A stretch of DNA of 64,000 nt from Sphingobacterium athyrii (lineage in GTDB: Bacteria; Bacteroidota; Bacteroidia; Sphingobacteriales; Sphingobacteriaceae): contig NZ_QCXX01000009.1 of NCBI RefSeq assembly GCF_003071065.1, positions 248,001 through 312,000 on the forward strand. The letters are read 5' to 3'. Each line of letters starts with the position of its first letter. The stretch's first letter is position 1. The notes beneath the pieces are model-generated. The model did no database searches. It was not told the DNA's origin and saw only the letters and a program-made list of their open reading frames with translations. Below, in pieces: positions 1 through 8,190 of the stretch. Both the position numbers and the translations under genes were made by a program.

Positions 1-1
1 C

Positions 2-631
2 GACAGCACAATTATCGAGAAGTATGTAAAAAGTTCAGCGTTTGGAAGGAATAAAGTCGTTTATGTACCATTTGTGATCGGTATAGGCTTGCTCTGTTTT
101 CTGGCATTGGCGATTTTTGGAGGATTGATCGAAACGATTGGTATCGGTGTTATTACTTTGTTGTCTGCGATTGTTGTTGTCTGTTTTATTTTGGTTGCGG
201 TCATTAATCGTTCTGCAGGTAAAAAGCTTTCTCAGGAAACGCAGATAGCACCTGTCTGTATTGCAAAGAAGGTTTATGGAAATGATATGCAAAATATTTA
301 CTATTGTATTTATAGTACTGGTGAAAAGAGGCATGACGGAGTGTTTATAGATACAATTGCCGAAAAAATTTTCGCTATCCCCGGAAATACCGATGATAAA
401 ATAGAAAGAGACCTTTTAGAACTATTTAAGATCGATTTTGCCAACCCCGGAGAATTTGCCAAGAAACTTCCCTTAGCGTTTACCAATGGGGTCGAAGTAT
501 GGAGACGACAATTTGCGCTGGGTGCATTATCCAAAGATGCACAGCGACAAATAGAAGGTAACGCCGGGCAGTTTGCTGTGGTGGCGATCAGATCAGAAAA
601 CCCACGCATATTAACAGAACAGTTTTCTTAA
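2..631 (+). CDS. Membrane protein, 5'-truncated by window edge
   Basis: The reading frame is open from base 2 with no stop upstream, so the true start lies outside the window; a GTG at 74 is only an internal codon. The visible protein of about 209 residues has a short hydrophilic lead, then two hydrophobic stretches (roughly residues 24-40 and 44-65) that would form a membrane hairpin, and then a soluble domain of about 140 residues rich in charged residues. No catalytic motif is recognisable. It ends at TAA 629-631, followed by a good intrinsic terminator. I do not recognise the family; a small inner-membrane protein with a cytoplasmic tail is the most that can be said. Confidence 0.7.
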   Translation, partial: DSTIIEKYVKSSAFGRNKVVYVPFVIGIGLLCFLALAIFGGLIETIGIGVITLLSAIVVVCFILVAVINRSAGKKLSQETQIAPVCIAKKVYGNDMQNIYYCIYSTGEKRHDGVFIDTIAEKIFAIPGNTDDKIERDLLELFKIDFANPGEFAKKLPLAFTNGVEVWRRQFALGALSKDAQRQIEGNAGQFAVVAIRSENPRILTEQFS

Positions 632-658
632 GAAGCCATTTAAATCAATATACTAACG

Positions 659-690
659 AAGCCACATTTTTTCTAATGTGGCTTTTATTT
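659..690 (+). terminator. Intrinsic terminator after the first gene
   Basis: A nine-base stem, AAGCCACAT (659-667) pairing with ATGTGGCTT (676-684), closes a short T-rich loop and is followed by a T-rich run. It sits 28 bases after the stop of the upstream membrane-protein gene. The stem sequence resembles the GTGA-loop terminators at 15844 and 23866. Confidence 0.8.
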
Positions 691-699
691 TTACTGAGA

Positions 700-922
700 A
701 ATTAGAAAAGGTCATTATATTGTTGTTATACAAAATGTATTGGCTGTTCGTGTGAGACGAGATGTGGCTAGGTAAACAGATCGTTATACCGTAAAAAAGG
801 AATTGTCCACACGATTTTATTCTCAGGAGTCTGAACAGTACTTAAGGCCGCTATTTCGAGCCTGGATAAAACAAAAGGATAGACGAAGGAGGATTAAGTC
901 GATACGATTTAAATTCTTGACT
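700..922 (+). ncRNA. Possible IS110 bridge RNA region
   Basis: IS110-group elements carry a structured guide RNA in the non-coding left end just upstream of the transposase. Here about 220 bases precede the ATG at 923 and hold no convincing gene; a TTG-initiated extension of the transposase frame to 803 exists but lacks family sequence. Weak stems are visible, such as TCGT/ACGA around 748-760 and AGGC/GCCT around 845-863, but I could not derive a confident two-loop fold by eye. The call rests on family knowledge and position, not on a demonstrated structure. Confidence 0.3.
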
Positions 923-1987
923 ATGGCTATTAGTAAACAATGCATTGGGATAGATATCTCAAAAGCGACATTCACAGCATGTCTGTGTCAGTGTTCAGAT
1001 GATGGAGAATTAGTGTTCTCCAAGACAGTGGATTTCAGTAATGATAGCAAAGGGTTCAACCAGTTTCTGCGTTGGGCCAAAGGAGTCATTGCGAAAGATG
1101 CAGCACTTGTTTTTTTGATGGAGGCTACCGGTGTGTATTATGAGAACCTTGCCCACCATCTGCATAAGATTAAGAAAAGGGTTCATGTTGTTCTTCCCAA
1201 TACGTCAAAGCACTATTTTTCGAGCCTCAATATCAAGACCAAAACGGATGCTGTTGATGCACGGATCCTGAGTCAATTCGGTGTAGAAAGGATCCATAAA
1301 GCATGGAGTCCTCCTCCACCAGTCTTATTGCAGCTGAGAAATCTGACCAGATACCATGTCCAGCTACAGGAGCAGAAAACGGCATTAGGTAACATCAAAC
1401 ATAGTAAGGACTGTTCGCATGCTATCCAGATCTTTATACTAAAAAGCAATAAAAAACTTATTTCTGAGATAGATAAGGAGATTGGCAGATGCATCGGGGA
1501 AATCAACAGGCTGGTAAAGTCAGACCTGGGGCTCCATAAAAAAATAGAGAAGCTTGCAACAATAAAGGGGATTGGAATGATCACCATGGTTACCATTCTT
1601 GCCGAAACAATGGGGTTTGAACAGTTCGGTAGCGCCAAACAACTTGTCAGCTATGCTGGATACGATGTTGTTCAGCGGGAATCTGGGACATCTGTAAAAG
1701 GAAAAACCAGGATCTCGAAAAAGGGGAACAGGTATATCAGGAATGCGCTGTATTTTCCGGCTATGGTAGCTTGTAGGCATAATTCTGTGCTAAAGGAAGC
1801 TTACACGAGAATCATCCAGAAAAAGCCGTCAAAAATGGTCGGACAGGTTGCCGTACAGAGAAAATTATTAATCTTAATGTATACACTTTGGAAAAATGAT
1901 ACCGTGTTTATAGAAAATTATAAAGTAAGTAGTCCCGATCCGAAAACCGAGACTACACTAGATAGTTCAGAAGCTGAACTTCTTTAG
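923..1987 (+). CDS. IS110-family DEDD transposase
   Basis: The 354-residue protein matches the IS110 layout. The N-terminal RuvC-like domain shows D11 (GIDISK), E67 (EATGVYYE), D109 and D112 (KTDAVDA), which form the DEDD site. The C-terminal Transposase_20 domain contains a helix-hairpin-helix-like stretch (IKGIGMITMVTIL) and the block with the candidate catalytic serine (RESGTSVKG) followed by KKGNRYIRNAL. ATG 923 was chosen because family similarity begins there. The frame is intact and of typical length, so the element may be active. IS110 recombinases act through an RNA that bridges donor and target DNA. Confidence 0.9.
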   Translation: MAISKQCIGIDISKATFTACLCQCSDDGELVFSKTVDFSNDSKGFNQFLRWAKGVIAKDAALVFLMEATGVYYENLAHHLHKIKKRVHVVLPNTSKHYFSSLNIKTKTDAVDARILSQFGVERIHKAWSPPPPVLLQLRNLTRYHVQLQEQKTALGNIKHSKDCSHAIQIFILKSNKKLISEIDKEIGRCIGEINRLVKSDLGLHKKIEKLATIKGIGMITMVTILAETMGFEQFGSAKQLVSYAGYDVVQRESGTSVKGKTRISKKGNRYIRNALYFPAMVACRHNSVLKEAYTRIIQKKPSKMVGQVAVQRKLLILMYTLWKNDTVFIENYKVSSPDPKTETTLDSSEAELL

Positions 1988-2169
1988 AATACAAAAATAC
2001 TTTTTTGTCTAAATATTTGGAATTTAAAACAGTACCTTTTTTCTGTTTGTACGATTTGCACTTCATTTTATGCCGTTGGCTTCTGGGATCAGAAGTGTTG
2101 CCTCTTCCTTTTGGACAAAATATGCAGTAGATTTTATTCGATACGAATGACTAAATAAAGAAAAGCATC

Positions 2170-2478
2170 ATGTTGTTAAAAGGGAAAAAGAGTTCGTTTA
2201 CCGAGCTAAATGTGCCTTTCACCGAAAGTGTCTGGGAGAACTTGCTCTCTTTTTGGAAATTAGGTATTAATAATTTAGCTTCTACAGGTATGGCACATCT
2301 TTTTAATGCATTGATTCTCTTGTTATTTGTAGCAATTATAGCGTTGTTTTCAAATACCGGGGAAAAGAAAGATAACGAAGTTTTTCATAATGTTTTACAA
2401 GTCTATCGTACGGATTCAGTATCTACAGATGGGCCGAGGTATCCAACAGATTTACAGCAGGTATTAAAGAATAAATAG
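2170..2478 (+). CDS. Small single-pass membrane protein, unknown
   Basis: A 102-residue ORF starts at ATG 2170. It has a hydrophilic N-terminus, an amphipathic stretch rich in W, L and F, one clear membrane helix at about residues 45-60 (FNALILLLFVAIIALF), and a charged C-terminal tail. No domain is recognisable. It lies just downstream of the IS110 element and about 120 bases upstream of a small HMA-like gene on the same strand. A six-base hairpin (GATCTG/CAGATC, 2483-2499) follows the stop without a T-run. It could be a conserved hypothetical protein; I do not know its role. Confidence 0.5.
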   Translation: MLLKGKKSSFTELNVPFTESVWENLLSFWKLGINNLASTGMAHLFNALILLLFVAIIALFSNTGEKKDNEVFHNVLQVYRTDSVSTDGPRYPTDLQQVLKNK

Positions 2479-2596
2479 TAAAGATCTGAAAGACAGATCA
2501 ACAGGATGTTCACTTACGTGAAAACAGTGATTGAAAGGAATTTGAAAGGCTAAGCAAGTTATTTGCGAGCGATAGAATTTAGTGAAATATAATACA

Positions 2597-2818
2597 ATGA
2601 AAAGGGTTGAAATATTTAAAACGAATGTCTGCAAATACAGGGAAGCACAACAAATCGTCACGACGCTTCTGGGGTTGTTCTCCGCATATAAAATTAACTT
2701 TGATCTTGATGATGATGAAAATATTTTAAGAATAGAGTCTTCTCAGTCGGAGATAGACGCCAGTAGAGTTATGAAGCAAATGTTTGACTGGGGGTATGAA
2801 TGTGAACGGATCGTGTAA
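2597..2818 (+). CDS. Small HMA-like protein
   Basis: A 73-residue protein starting MKRVEIFKTNV. Its pattern of a short beta strand, a helix (YREAQQIVTTLLGLF), paired strands (INFDLDDDENILRIES) and a second helix resembles the ferredoxin-like fold of heavy-metal-associated and YHS-adjacent small Bacteroidota proteins. The usual CxxC metal site is absent: a single Cys is followed by KY. Metal binding is therefore unsupported and the likeness is only of fold. ATG 2597 is preferred over an upstream in-frame GTG at 2582, because similarity-like sequence begins at MKRVEIF. Confidence 0.55.
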   Translation: MKRVEIFKTNVCKYREAQQIVTTLLGLFSAYKINFDLDDDENILRIESSQSEIDASRVMKQMFDWGYECERIV

Positions 2819-2996
2819 TAATTGCGCTGTGGGGATAGCTTGATATGATCTATAACGACAACAGGAAATAAATATTAAAATTGTATTTTATTGATTTTTA
2901 AACTTACTTTCGAAGTTATTATAGGCCATTGCCATGTTTTTTTGTCAAGGAGATCTACTGCATGGAATCGGGCTTATTTATAATATAACATTTGAA

Positions 2997-3854
2997 ATGA
3001 AGCGTACAATTTTATTTTTTTTAACCTTACTCATCTGTCATTATTGCGCTATTGGACAGACCAAAGACCGTGATTTGACCATCGGTAAATCCACTACTCT
3101 ACATTCAAATATTTTAAATGAGGACCGAAAGATCAATATTTACCTTCCGGATAATTATGCGGAAAACGATACGATGACCTATCCGGTTGTGTATGTCCTC
3201 GATGGTGGTATGGATGAAGATTTTTTTCATATTGCGGGGATCGTTCGTTTTGATACACAACCTTGGATAGCGCGGTTTCCCAATAGTATTGTTGTGGGAA
3301 TTGAGGGCAATACCCGTAGACGTGATTTTACATTCGCAGTTCCTGATATTGACTTCTTGGAGAAAGAAGGATTTCAAAAAGCTAGCTTTCCAGCCTATGG
3401 TGGATCGCAAAAATATATTACGTTTCTTAAAGATGAATTACTGCCTTACATTGGTAAAAACTATAAGACAAAAACACAAAGAACCGTAATCGGTGAGTCT
3501 TTGGCAGGCCTTTTCTCGGCAGAGCTCCTGCTTAAACTGCCTGATCTTTTTGATAATTACATTATTATTAGTCCGAGTTTATGGTGGGGGCAACAGGAGC
3601 TTTTGAAAAATACCGAAAGGCTATTAAACGCTAACCTAAGAAAAAACGTGCGGGTTTACCTCGGAGTTCCCAATAAGGATGAAGATCTTAGAATGTATCG
3701 TGATGCCGCGGCGTTTTACAATATTCTGAGCAACCATAAAAAGATAGAGGTTATTTTTGACTATATGCCCGATGAATTACATTCAACCGTTATCCATCAG
3801 GGGGTGTATAATGCGTTCAGGAAATTATATCCAAAAACAGCTTATTCGAAGTAA
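2997..3854 (+). CDS. Secreted esterase, esterase D / enterochelin-esterase-like
   Basis: The 285-residue alpha/beta-hydrolase of the PF00756 type begins with a signal peptide (residues 1-20, ending near AIGQ). The conserved opening (KINIYLPDNY, then YPVVYVLDGG) is followed by the nucleophile elbow GESLAG (Ser168) and a C-terminal catalytic His in DELHST (His262). Members cleave acyl esters, for example on carbohydrate side chains or siderophores; the substrate here is unknown. ATG 2997 gives a clean signal peptide, while the open frame extends to 2934 without family sequence. It converges with the HTCS gene downstream, so it is probably transcribed alone. Confidence 0.82.
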   Translation: MKRTILFFLTLLICHYCAIGQTKDRDLTIGKSTTLHSNILNEDRKINIYLPDNYAENDTMTYPVVYVLDGGMDEDFFHIAGIVRFDTQPWIARFPNSIVVGIEGNTRRRDFTFAVPDIDFLEKEGFQKASFPAYGGSQKYITFLKDELLPYIGKNYKTKTQRTVIGESLAGLFSAELLLKLPDLFDNYIIISPSLWWGQQELLKNTERLLNANLRKNVRVYLGVPNKDEDLRMYRDAAAFYNILSNHKKIEVIFDYMPDELHSTVIHQGVYNAFRKLYPKTAYSK

Positions 3855-3941
3855 TCTTCGACAACTTGGGTTAAACACTTTTTGTGGGGCCTTAATGTGC
3901 TTTGAATTTATCCAACTATTGTTTTATTAGCGGCCTATGTT

Positions 3942-6900
3942 TTACCTAGCTTGTAAACGCGATTGTTGAATAAATTCTTTTGGCGTCAAATTGAATGCTT
4001 TTATGAATGCTTTTGTGAAATAGGATGCCGAGCTAAATCCCACAAGAAATGCCACTTCGTTAATGCGATAATCCGATTCAATCAGTAACGTGCAGGCACG
4101 TTTTAGCCTGTAATTTCGTACATAGTCGCCAGGGGAAGTTCCGCTAATCGCTTTCAATTTTCGTTGAAAATTAGAACGGCTGATTTTAAATATATCCACC
4201 AGTGATTCTACATTGAATTGTTCGTCTGAAAGATGTTTTTCGATTTCAGCGTTGAGCTGTGTTAAGAATGCATCATCATGGGCATTTGTGGCCAAAGAAG
4301 AATAAGAAGATAATGGTGAAGCATGGAAATTCTCCAATAAATATTTCCGGTTTTGTAGTAAGCTGCTGATTTGTGCTTTTAGAAAGGTCATCGAAAAAGG
4401 CTTTTCAATAAATACGTCGGCGCCGGAAAGTAATCCTTCAACTTTCGTTGCATTTTGTATTTTGGCAGATAGAAGAATAACAGGTATATGCGAATAATTA
4501 ATGTCATTTTTTAAACGCTTTACAAATGTAATTCCGTCAATCTCTGGCATCATGATATCGGAGATCACAAGATGATAAACTTTATTGTCTAACATGGTCA
4601 GGGCTTTTGACCCACTATCAGCAATATCAATATGATACGATACGGCTAACGAATGGCTAATAAAAGCCGTAATGTCCGGATTATCGTCAACCACTAAAAT
4701 CTGGGTGAGATTGTATTCCGGCCTGTCAAGTGGAATCGGCTGTTCCTCAATTATCGGACCTGTAGCTTCATGGGCGAGTTGCATGCTCCTGATTGTGAAA
4801 ATAAACTTAGCACCTCGGGGCAGCATATCTTCAATTTTTATCTCAGCACCCAGCCGGTTCGTCAGATGTTTGACCAAGGATAGTCCGATGCCAGTTCCAC
4901 TGCGGTCTTTATTTGTGCTAAGCTGGTAAAAGGGATCAAATACAAGCTTTTTAAAGTCATCCGGTATTCCTGGACCGTCATCCGAGACTGTAATCGTAAA
5001 AGATTTGTCCGAGTTTCTTTTCAGGTTGATCAAAATATAGGAATGTGCGAATTTCGTCGCATTGGTCAGTAGGTTACTCACAATTTTCATCACAGCATCC
5101 AGATCGGTTTCAATAATCAGGTCTTGATCCTGGGGAATTGATAGATCGAAACGGACCCGGTTGCGGTGTACTGATTTTCTGAACCTATCGTAGAGATCTT
5201 CTAGCAAATTTTTCAAATTTACAGATTCAGGGCTTAGTGGCGGTCCATTCCCATCCATTTTGCGAAAATCAAGTAACTGATTAATCAACACGGTAAGCCG
5301 TTCACAATTTTTCTCTATGATCCGGAGATTGTGCATGGTTTCTTTATCTTCGTTTTCTTGTAGTATTATTTCTTCCAAGGGTGCTGTAATCAGGCTCAAA
5401 GGTGTACGGATCTCATGCGCAATGTTAGTGAAAAAGTCAATTTTTGATCGGAAGGATTTCTGTTCCTGTTCAGACTGGAAGGCCATTAAATCGCGAGCTT
5501 GCTTACGTTTGTTCGCCATGATATAATATCGTAAACAGACATAGCACAATGCAACGAATAGGAGTGCATACGTTATTTTGGCTGGCAAGGAGAGCCACAG
5601 CGGCGGTAGTATTTCAATTTGCACCGCCGCACCTTTTTCATTCCATAAACCGTCATTATTGGATGCCTTTATATGGAAAACATATGTTCCCGGCGAAAGA
5701 TTGACGTAACTTACACTTTTGGTGTTACCCGCTGAAGTCCACTCATCATCAGCTCCCTCCAGTTTATAGGCATATTGATTCTTGGAGGGGGATGCAAAGC
5801 TCAAGCTTACAAAGGAGATATTGAATGAAGAAAATTGGTGGGTTAGTACAATCTTTTCGTTCTTGTTCAATTGAATCTGAATGTCTTTTTCTAAGTTGGG
5901 ATTATGCTTGTTCAGTAATTGTATCTGTGTAATGAAAACATTTGGTACAGCTTGATTTTTGACTGCGCTAATTTCATCGGGATAGAAGCTTGTAAATCCG
6001 TTGATCCCGCCAAAATAAAACCGACCATCGCTGGCTTTGAAAGATGCTTTGAAATTAAACTGGTTCGTTGAGAATCCGTTCTCCGTTGTATAGAGTTTGT
6101 AATTTTTGGGATTGTCAGGATGAAAACAGATAATGCCTTTGTTGCTGCTGAGCCAAAGGTTGCCCAGGGCATCATCGAGTATGCCGTAAATCACATTGTT
6201 TGGCAAGCCTTGCGCTTGCCCGATATTGCGAAAGCTATCTTTCGTCTTATCATAAATGAATATTCCTTTTCCCTCACTTGAAAATAATAACCGATGTTGG
6301 CTATCAACATAAATACTGGTTAGTTTACTTGAAGAAATGGGATCATTTGGCCGGATCAAACTATAATGAACCCAAGCTTGCTTACGGAGGTCAAATTTTA
6401 TGGGGCCTGATTGGTACGAGGCGAGCCAGATATTGCCCTCATCATCTTCTTTGATGTCATAGATAAACTGGGTGACTTCAGGGATACGGACAAATTTCTT
6501 TTTTTGCTGATCATATCGACTGAGCCCGGCCGGTGTTCCTATCAGAAGATCCCCTTTTTTTGTTTTAAACAGCGAAAAGATGCAATCATCGTTAATTGTT
6601 TCCGTATTGTTGGCATCATGTCTGAAATTTTGACGTTGACCAGTTGCCAGATTGTAACGATCAAGCCCGCGGGAAAAAGTGCCGATCCAAAGATGATCGC
6701 CATCCAGAAGCAGGGCATGGGTATTATGATAAGAAGCTTTTATCGGTTGCGAAATTTGTTTCTTTTTTTTGTCGTAGTAGTTGATGCCTCCATCTTCCGT
6801 TGCGATCCAAAGGTTCCCCTTAGTATCTTCACAAAATTGGCTGACAGCTTTTCCGGACAGAAATCCGGGGAGAATATCCGGGAAAAAGGTCTCCACAGAA

Positions 6901-7934
6901 AGTAATGCGGTATTGAGATAATTTATACCACCAAAATAAGTGCCGATCCAGATGGCATTTTCGCGATCTCTCGCGATGGAATAAACATTCTGGTCACTTA
7001 GACCGTGTTTATAATAAGGAATGTCTAATCTTTCGGACGTCCCCGTTTCAGTGTGAAACAGGAAGAGTCCGTCATCTGAACCAACAAGAAGCTGGTTTTC
7101 GCGAAATTCTCGCAGGGCACGGATATGCGTGACATAGGGATGGCTGGTATTATTTAGAAAGCGACTGAATTCGTTTGATTGTTTGTTGTAACGAAGCAGG
7201 CCCTGCGACCAGGTACCTAACCATAGGTCACCTTTAGGGTCTTCCCACATGGAAAGAATTTCAAATTGAGGATCTCCAACTTCGCTGAAAAGCGGGCCGA
7301 CGATATCAAAATGTGCCTGCTGATTGTTGAAGCGAAGGAGCCCCAGACGTGTGGCTGCCCAAATAACACCGGAACGATCCTGTAGGATAGCCCAGGTCGC
7401 ATTCTGCCCCAATCTGGCTCCCTTGAGTTGTAGCTGCGTAATTTTAGTTGTACTTGGGTTATATTTCCAGATGCCCTGGGACATGGTTGCAATCCAAAGA
7501 CTTCCTTGCCGATCGACATGAAGGGCGTTAATAGCTGAGTTAAACGTTCCTTTGCCGCTTATGCTAAGCTCAATCTTTTGAAAGGCTGCTGTAATCTTGT
7601 CCATGATATACAAACCGTCGTCAGTTCCGATATACAAGTGGCTCGGCGATTTTTCAGCTATACTTCGGACAAAATTATTTCCTAATGACTGTTTCTTTTC
7701 CGGTTGGTAATGGTAATTTTTGAAGCTATTCCCATCGTAGCGATTCAATCCATCTTTCGTTCCGAACCACATAAATCCTTGCCTGTCCTGGACAATGCAA
7801 TAGATCGTGTTTTCGGAAAGGCCATCTTCCACCTGCAATTTTCTAAAATGAAAATTTGAATAACGTTGTGCTTGGCAGGTGACCGAACAGACCAGATACA
7901 AAAAAACAATACCAAAAATGAGAACCCCTTTCAT
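3942..7934 (-). CDS. Hybrid two-component system regulator (HTCS) of PUL1
   Basis: A 1330-residue one-protein signalling system. After the signal peptide, two seven-bladed-type propellers (repeats such as DRQGFMWFGTKDGLNRYDG) fill about residues 25-690. A Y_Y_Y domain follows at about 700-780, a membrane helix near 785-810, HisKA with the phospho-His in TNIAHEIRTPLS (about 836), HATPase_c (DDGPGIPDDF, GTGIGLSLVKHL), a receiver with the acceptor Asp in VISDIMMPEIDG (about 1123), and a C-terminal AraC HTH (FLVGFSSASYFTKAF). The start was taken at ATG 7932-7934 because the signal peptide starts there; the longer frame would cover an inverted repeat. It diverges from susC at 8191 and is expected to sense a periplasmic oligosaccharide and activate that operon. 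Confidence 0.93.
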   Translation of the reverse strand: MKGVLIFGIVFLYLVCSVTCQAQRYSNFHFRKLQVEDGLSENTIYCIVQDRQGFMWFGTKDGLNRYDGNSFKNYHYQPEKKQSLGNNFVRSIAEKSPSHLYIGTDDGLYIMDKITAAFQKIELSISGKGTFNSAINALHVDRQGSLWIATMSQGIWKYNPSTTKITQLQLKGARLGQNATWAILQDRSGVIWAATRLGLLRFNNQQAHFDIVGPLFSEVGDPQFEILSMWEDPKGDLWLGTWSQGLLRYNKQSNEFSRFLNNTSHPYVTHIRALREFRENQLLVGSDDGLFLFHTETGTSERLDIPYYKHGLSDQNVYSIARDRENAIWIGTYFGGINYLNTALLSVETFFPDILPGFLSGKAVSQFCEDTKGNLWIATEDGGINYYDKKKKQISQPIKASYHNTHALLLDGDHLWIGTFSRGLDRYNLATGQRQNFRHDANNTETINDDCIFSLFKTKKGDLLIGTPAGLSRYDQQKKKFVRIPEVTQFIYDIKEDDEGNIWLASYQSGPIKFDLRKQAWVHYSLIRPNDPISSSKLTSIYVDSQHRLLFSSEGKGIFIYDKTKDSFRNIGQAQGLPNNVIYGILDDALGNLWLSSNKGIICFHPDNPKNYKLYTTENGFSTNQFNFKASFKASDGRFYFGGINGFTSFYPDEISAVKNQAVPNVFITQIQLLNKHNPNLEKDIQIQLNKNEKIVLTHQFSSFNISFVSLSFASPSKNQYAYKLEGADDEWTSAGNTKSVSYVNLSPGTYVFHIKASNNDGLWNEKGAAVQIEILPPLWLSLPAKITYALLFVALCYVCLRYYIMANKRKQARDLMAFQSEQEQKSFRSKIDFFTNIAHEIRTPLSLITAPLEEIILQENEDKETMHNLRIIEKNCERLTVLINQLLDFRKMDGNGPPLSPESVNLKNLLEDLYDRFRKSVHRNRVRFDLSIPQDQDLIIETDLDAVMKIVSNLLTNATKFAHSYILINLKRNSDKSFTITVSDDGPGIPDDFKKLVFDPFYQLSTNKDRSGTGIGLSLVKHLTNRLGAEIKIEDMLPRGAKFIFTIRSMQLAHEATGPIIEEQPIPLDRPEYNLTQILVVDDNPDITAFISHSLAVSYHIDIADSGSKALTMLDNKVYHLVISDIMMPEIDGITFVKRLKNDINYSHIPVILLSAKIQNATKVEGLLSGADVFIEKPFSMTFLKAQISSLLQNRKYLLENFHASPLSSYSSLATNAHDDAFLTQLNAEIEKHLSDEQFNVESLVDIFKISRSNFQRKLKAISGTSPGDYVRNYRLKRACTLLIESDYRINEVAFLVGFSSASYFTKAFIKAFNLTPKEFIQQSRLQAR

Positions 7935-7979
7935 ACCAACTAAAATAAAACTAATAAATGATTCTGTTGATATGGCTGA

Positions 7980-8006
7980 TAACCGATAAATGGTCATTAT
8001 CGGTTA
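7980..8006. promoter_or_regulatory. 10-bp inverted repeat near HTCS start
   Basis: TAACCGATAA (7980-7989) and TTATCGGTTA (7997-8006) form a perfect ten-base inverted repeat around a seven-base spacer. It lies 45 bases upstream of the HTCS start codon in the divergent HTCS/susC interval, so it could be a dimeric operator or a 5' UTR hairpin of the HTCS mRNA. No T-run follows on either strand, which argues against a terminator. Confidence 0.5.
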
Positions 8007-8083
8007 AAAGATGTATAAACTGGTCAAAAAACGGGAATGACTTATTTTTACCATTTTTTGGATCATATCTGCTATTTTGTTTC

Positions 8084-8110
8084 TGTAACGCCTGTTACAT
8101 TTGAAACAGG
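8084..8110. promoter_or_regulatory. Overlapping dyads and -7-like box before susC
   Basis: Two inverted repeats overlap here: TGTAAC/GTTACA (8084-8099, four-base spacer) and CCTGTT/AACAGG (8091-8110). The same stretch can be read as three tandem nine-base units beginning TGTAAC, TGTTAC and TGAAAC. Within it TACATTTG (8096-8103) matches the Bacteroidota -7 consensus TAnnTTTG, with a TTTG at 8076-8079 that is a little too close (16 bases) for a standard -33 box. It is about 90 bases upstream of the susC start, so it is a candidate promoter with operator. Confidence 0.4.
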
Positions 8111-8190
8111 TTTAAAGCTAAAACCCGGCCATGGGTTCTTGTCTTTGCCTTTTTATAAATAACCAGTTTTATACGCTAATAAATCAAATT

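Larger units (their letters stand above)
691..2110 (+). mobile_element. IS110-family insertion sequence (ends unresolved)
   Basis: A single DEDD transposase gene (923-1987) is flanked by non-coding stretches, as in IS110-family elements, which lack terminal inverted repeats and usually make no target duplication. The limits given are only the space between the upstream terminator (659-690) and a hairpin at 2090-2105 (CTTCTG, GGAT, CAGAAG). The exact ends cannot be set without a second copy or an empty site. The non-coding left side is large enough for the guide (bridge) RNA known from this family. Confidence 0.6.

Noticed and set aside
803..922. N-terminal extension of the IS110 transposase from TTG 803
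   Set aside because: Family sequence begins at ATG 923; the extension is Arg/Lys-rich without similarity and falls in the expected guide-RNA region.
2483..2499. GATCTG/CAGATC hairpin after the small membrane-protein gene as terminator
   Set aside because: The stem is only six bases and no T-run follows.
6411..6905. 164-residue plus-strand ORF inside the HTCS gene
   Set aside because: It lies wholly antisense to a clear propeller-coding region and has no protein-family features.
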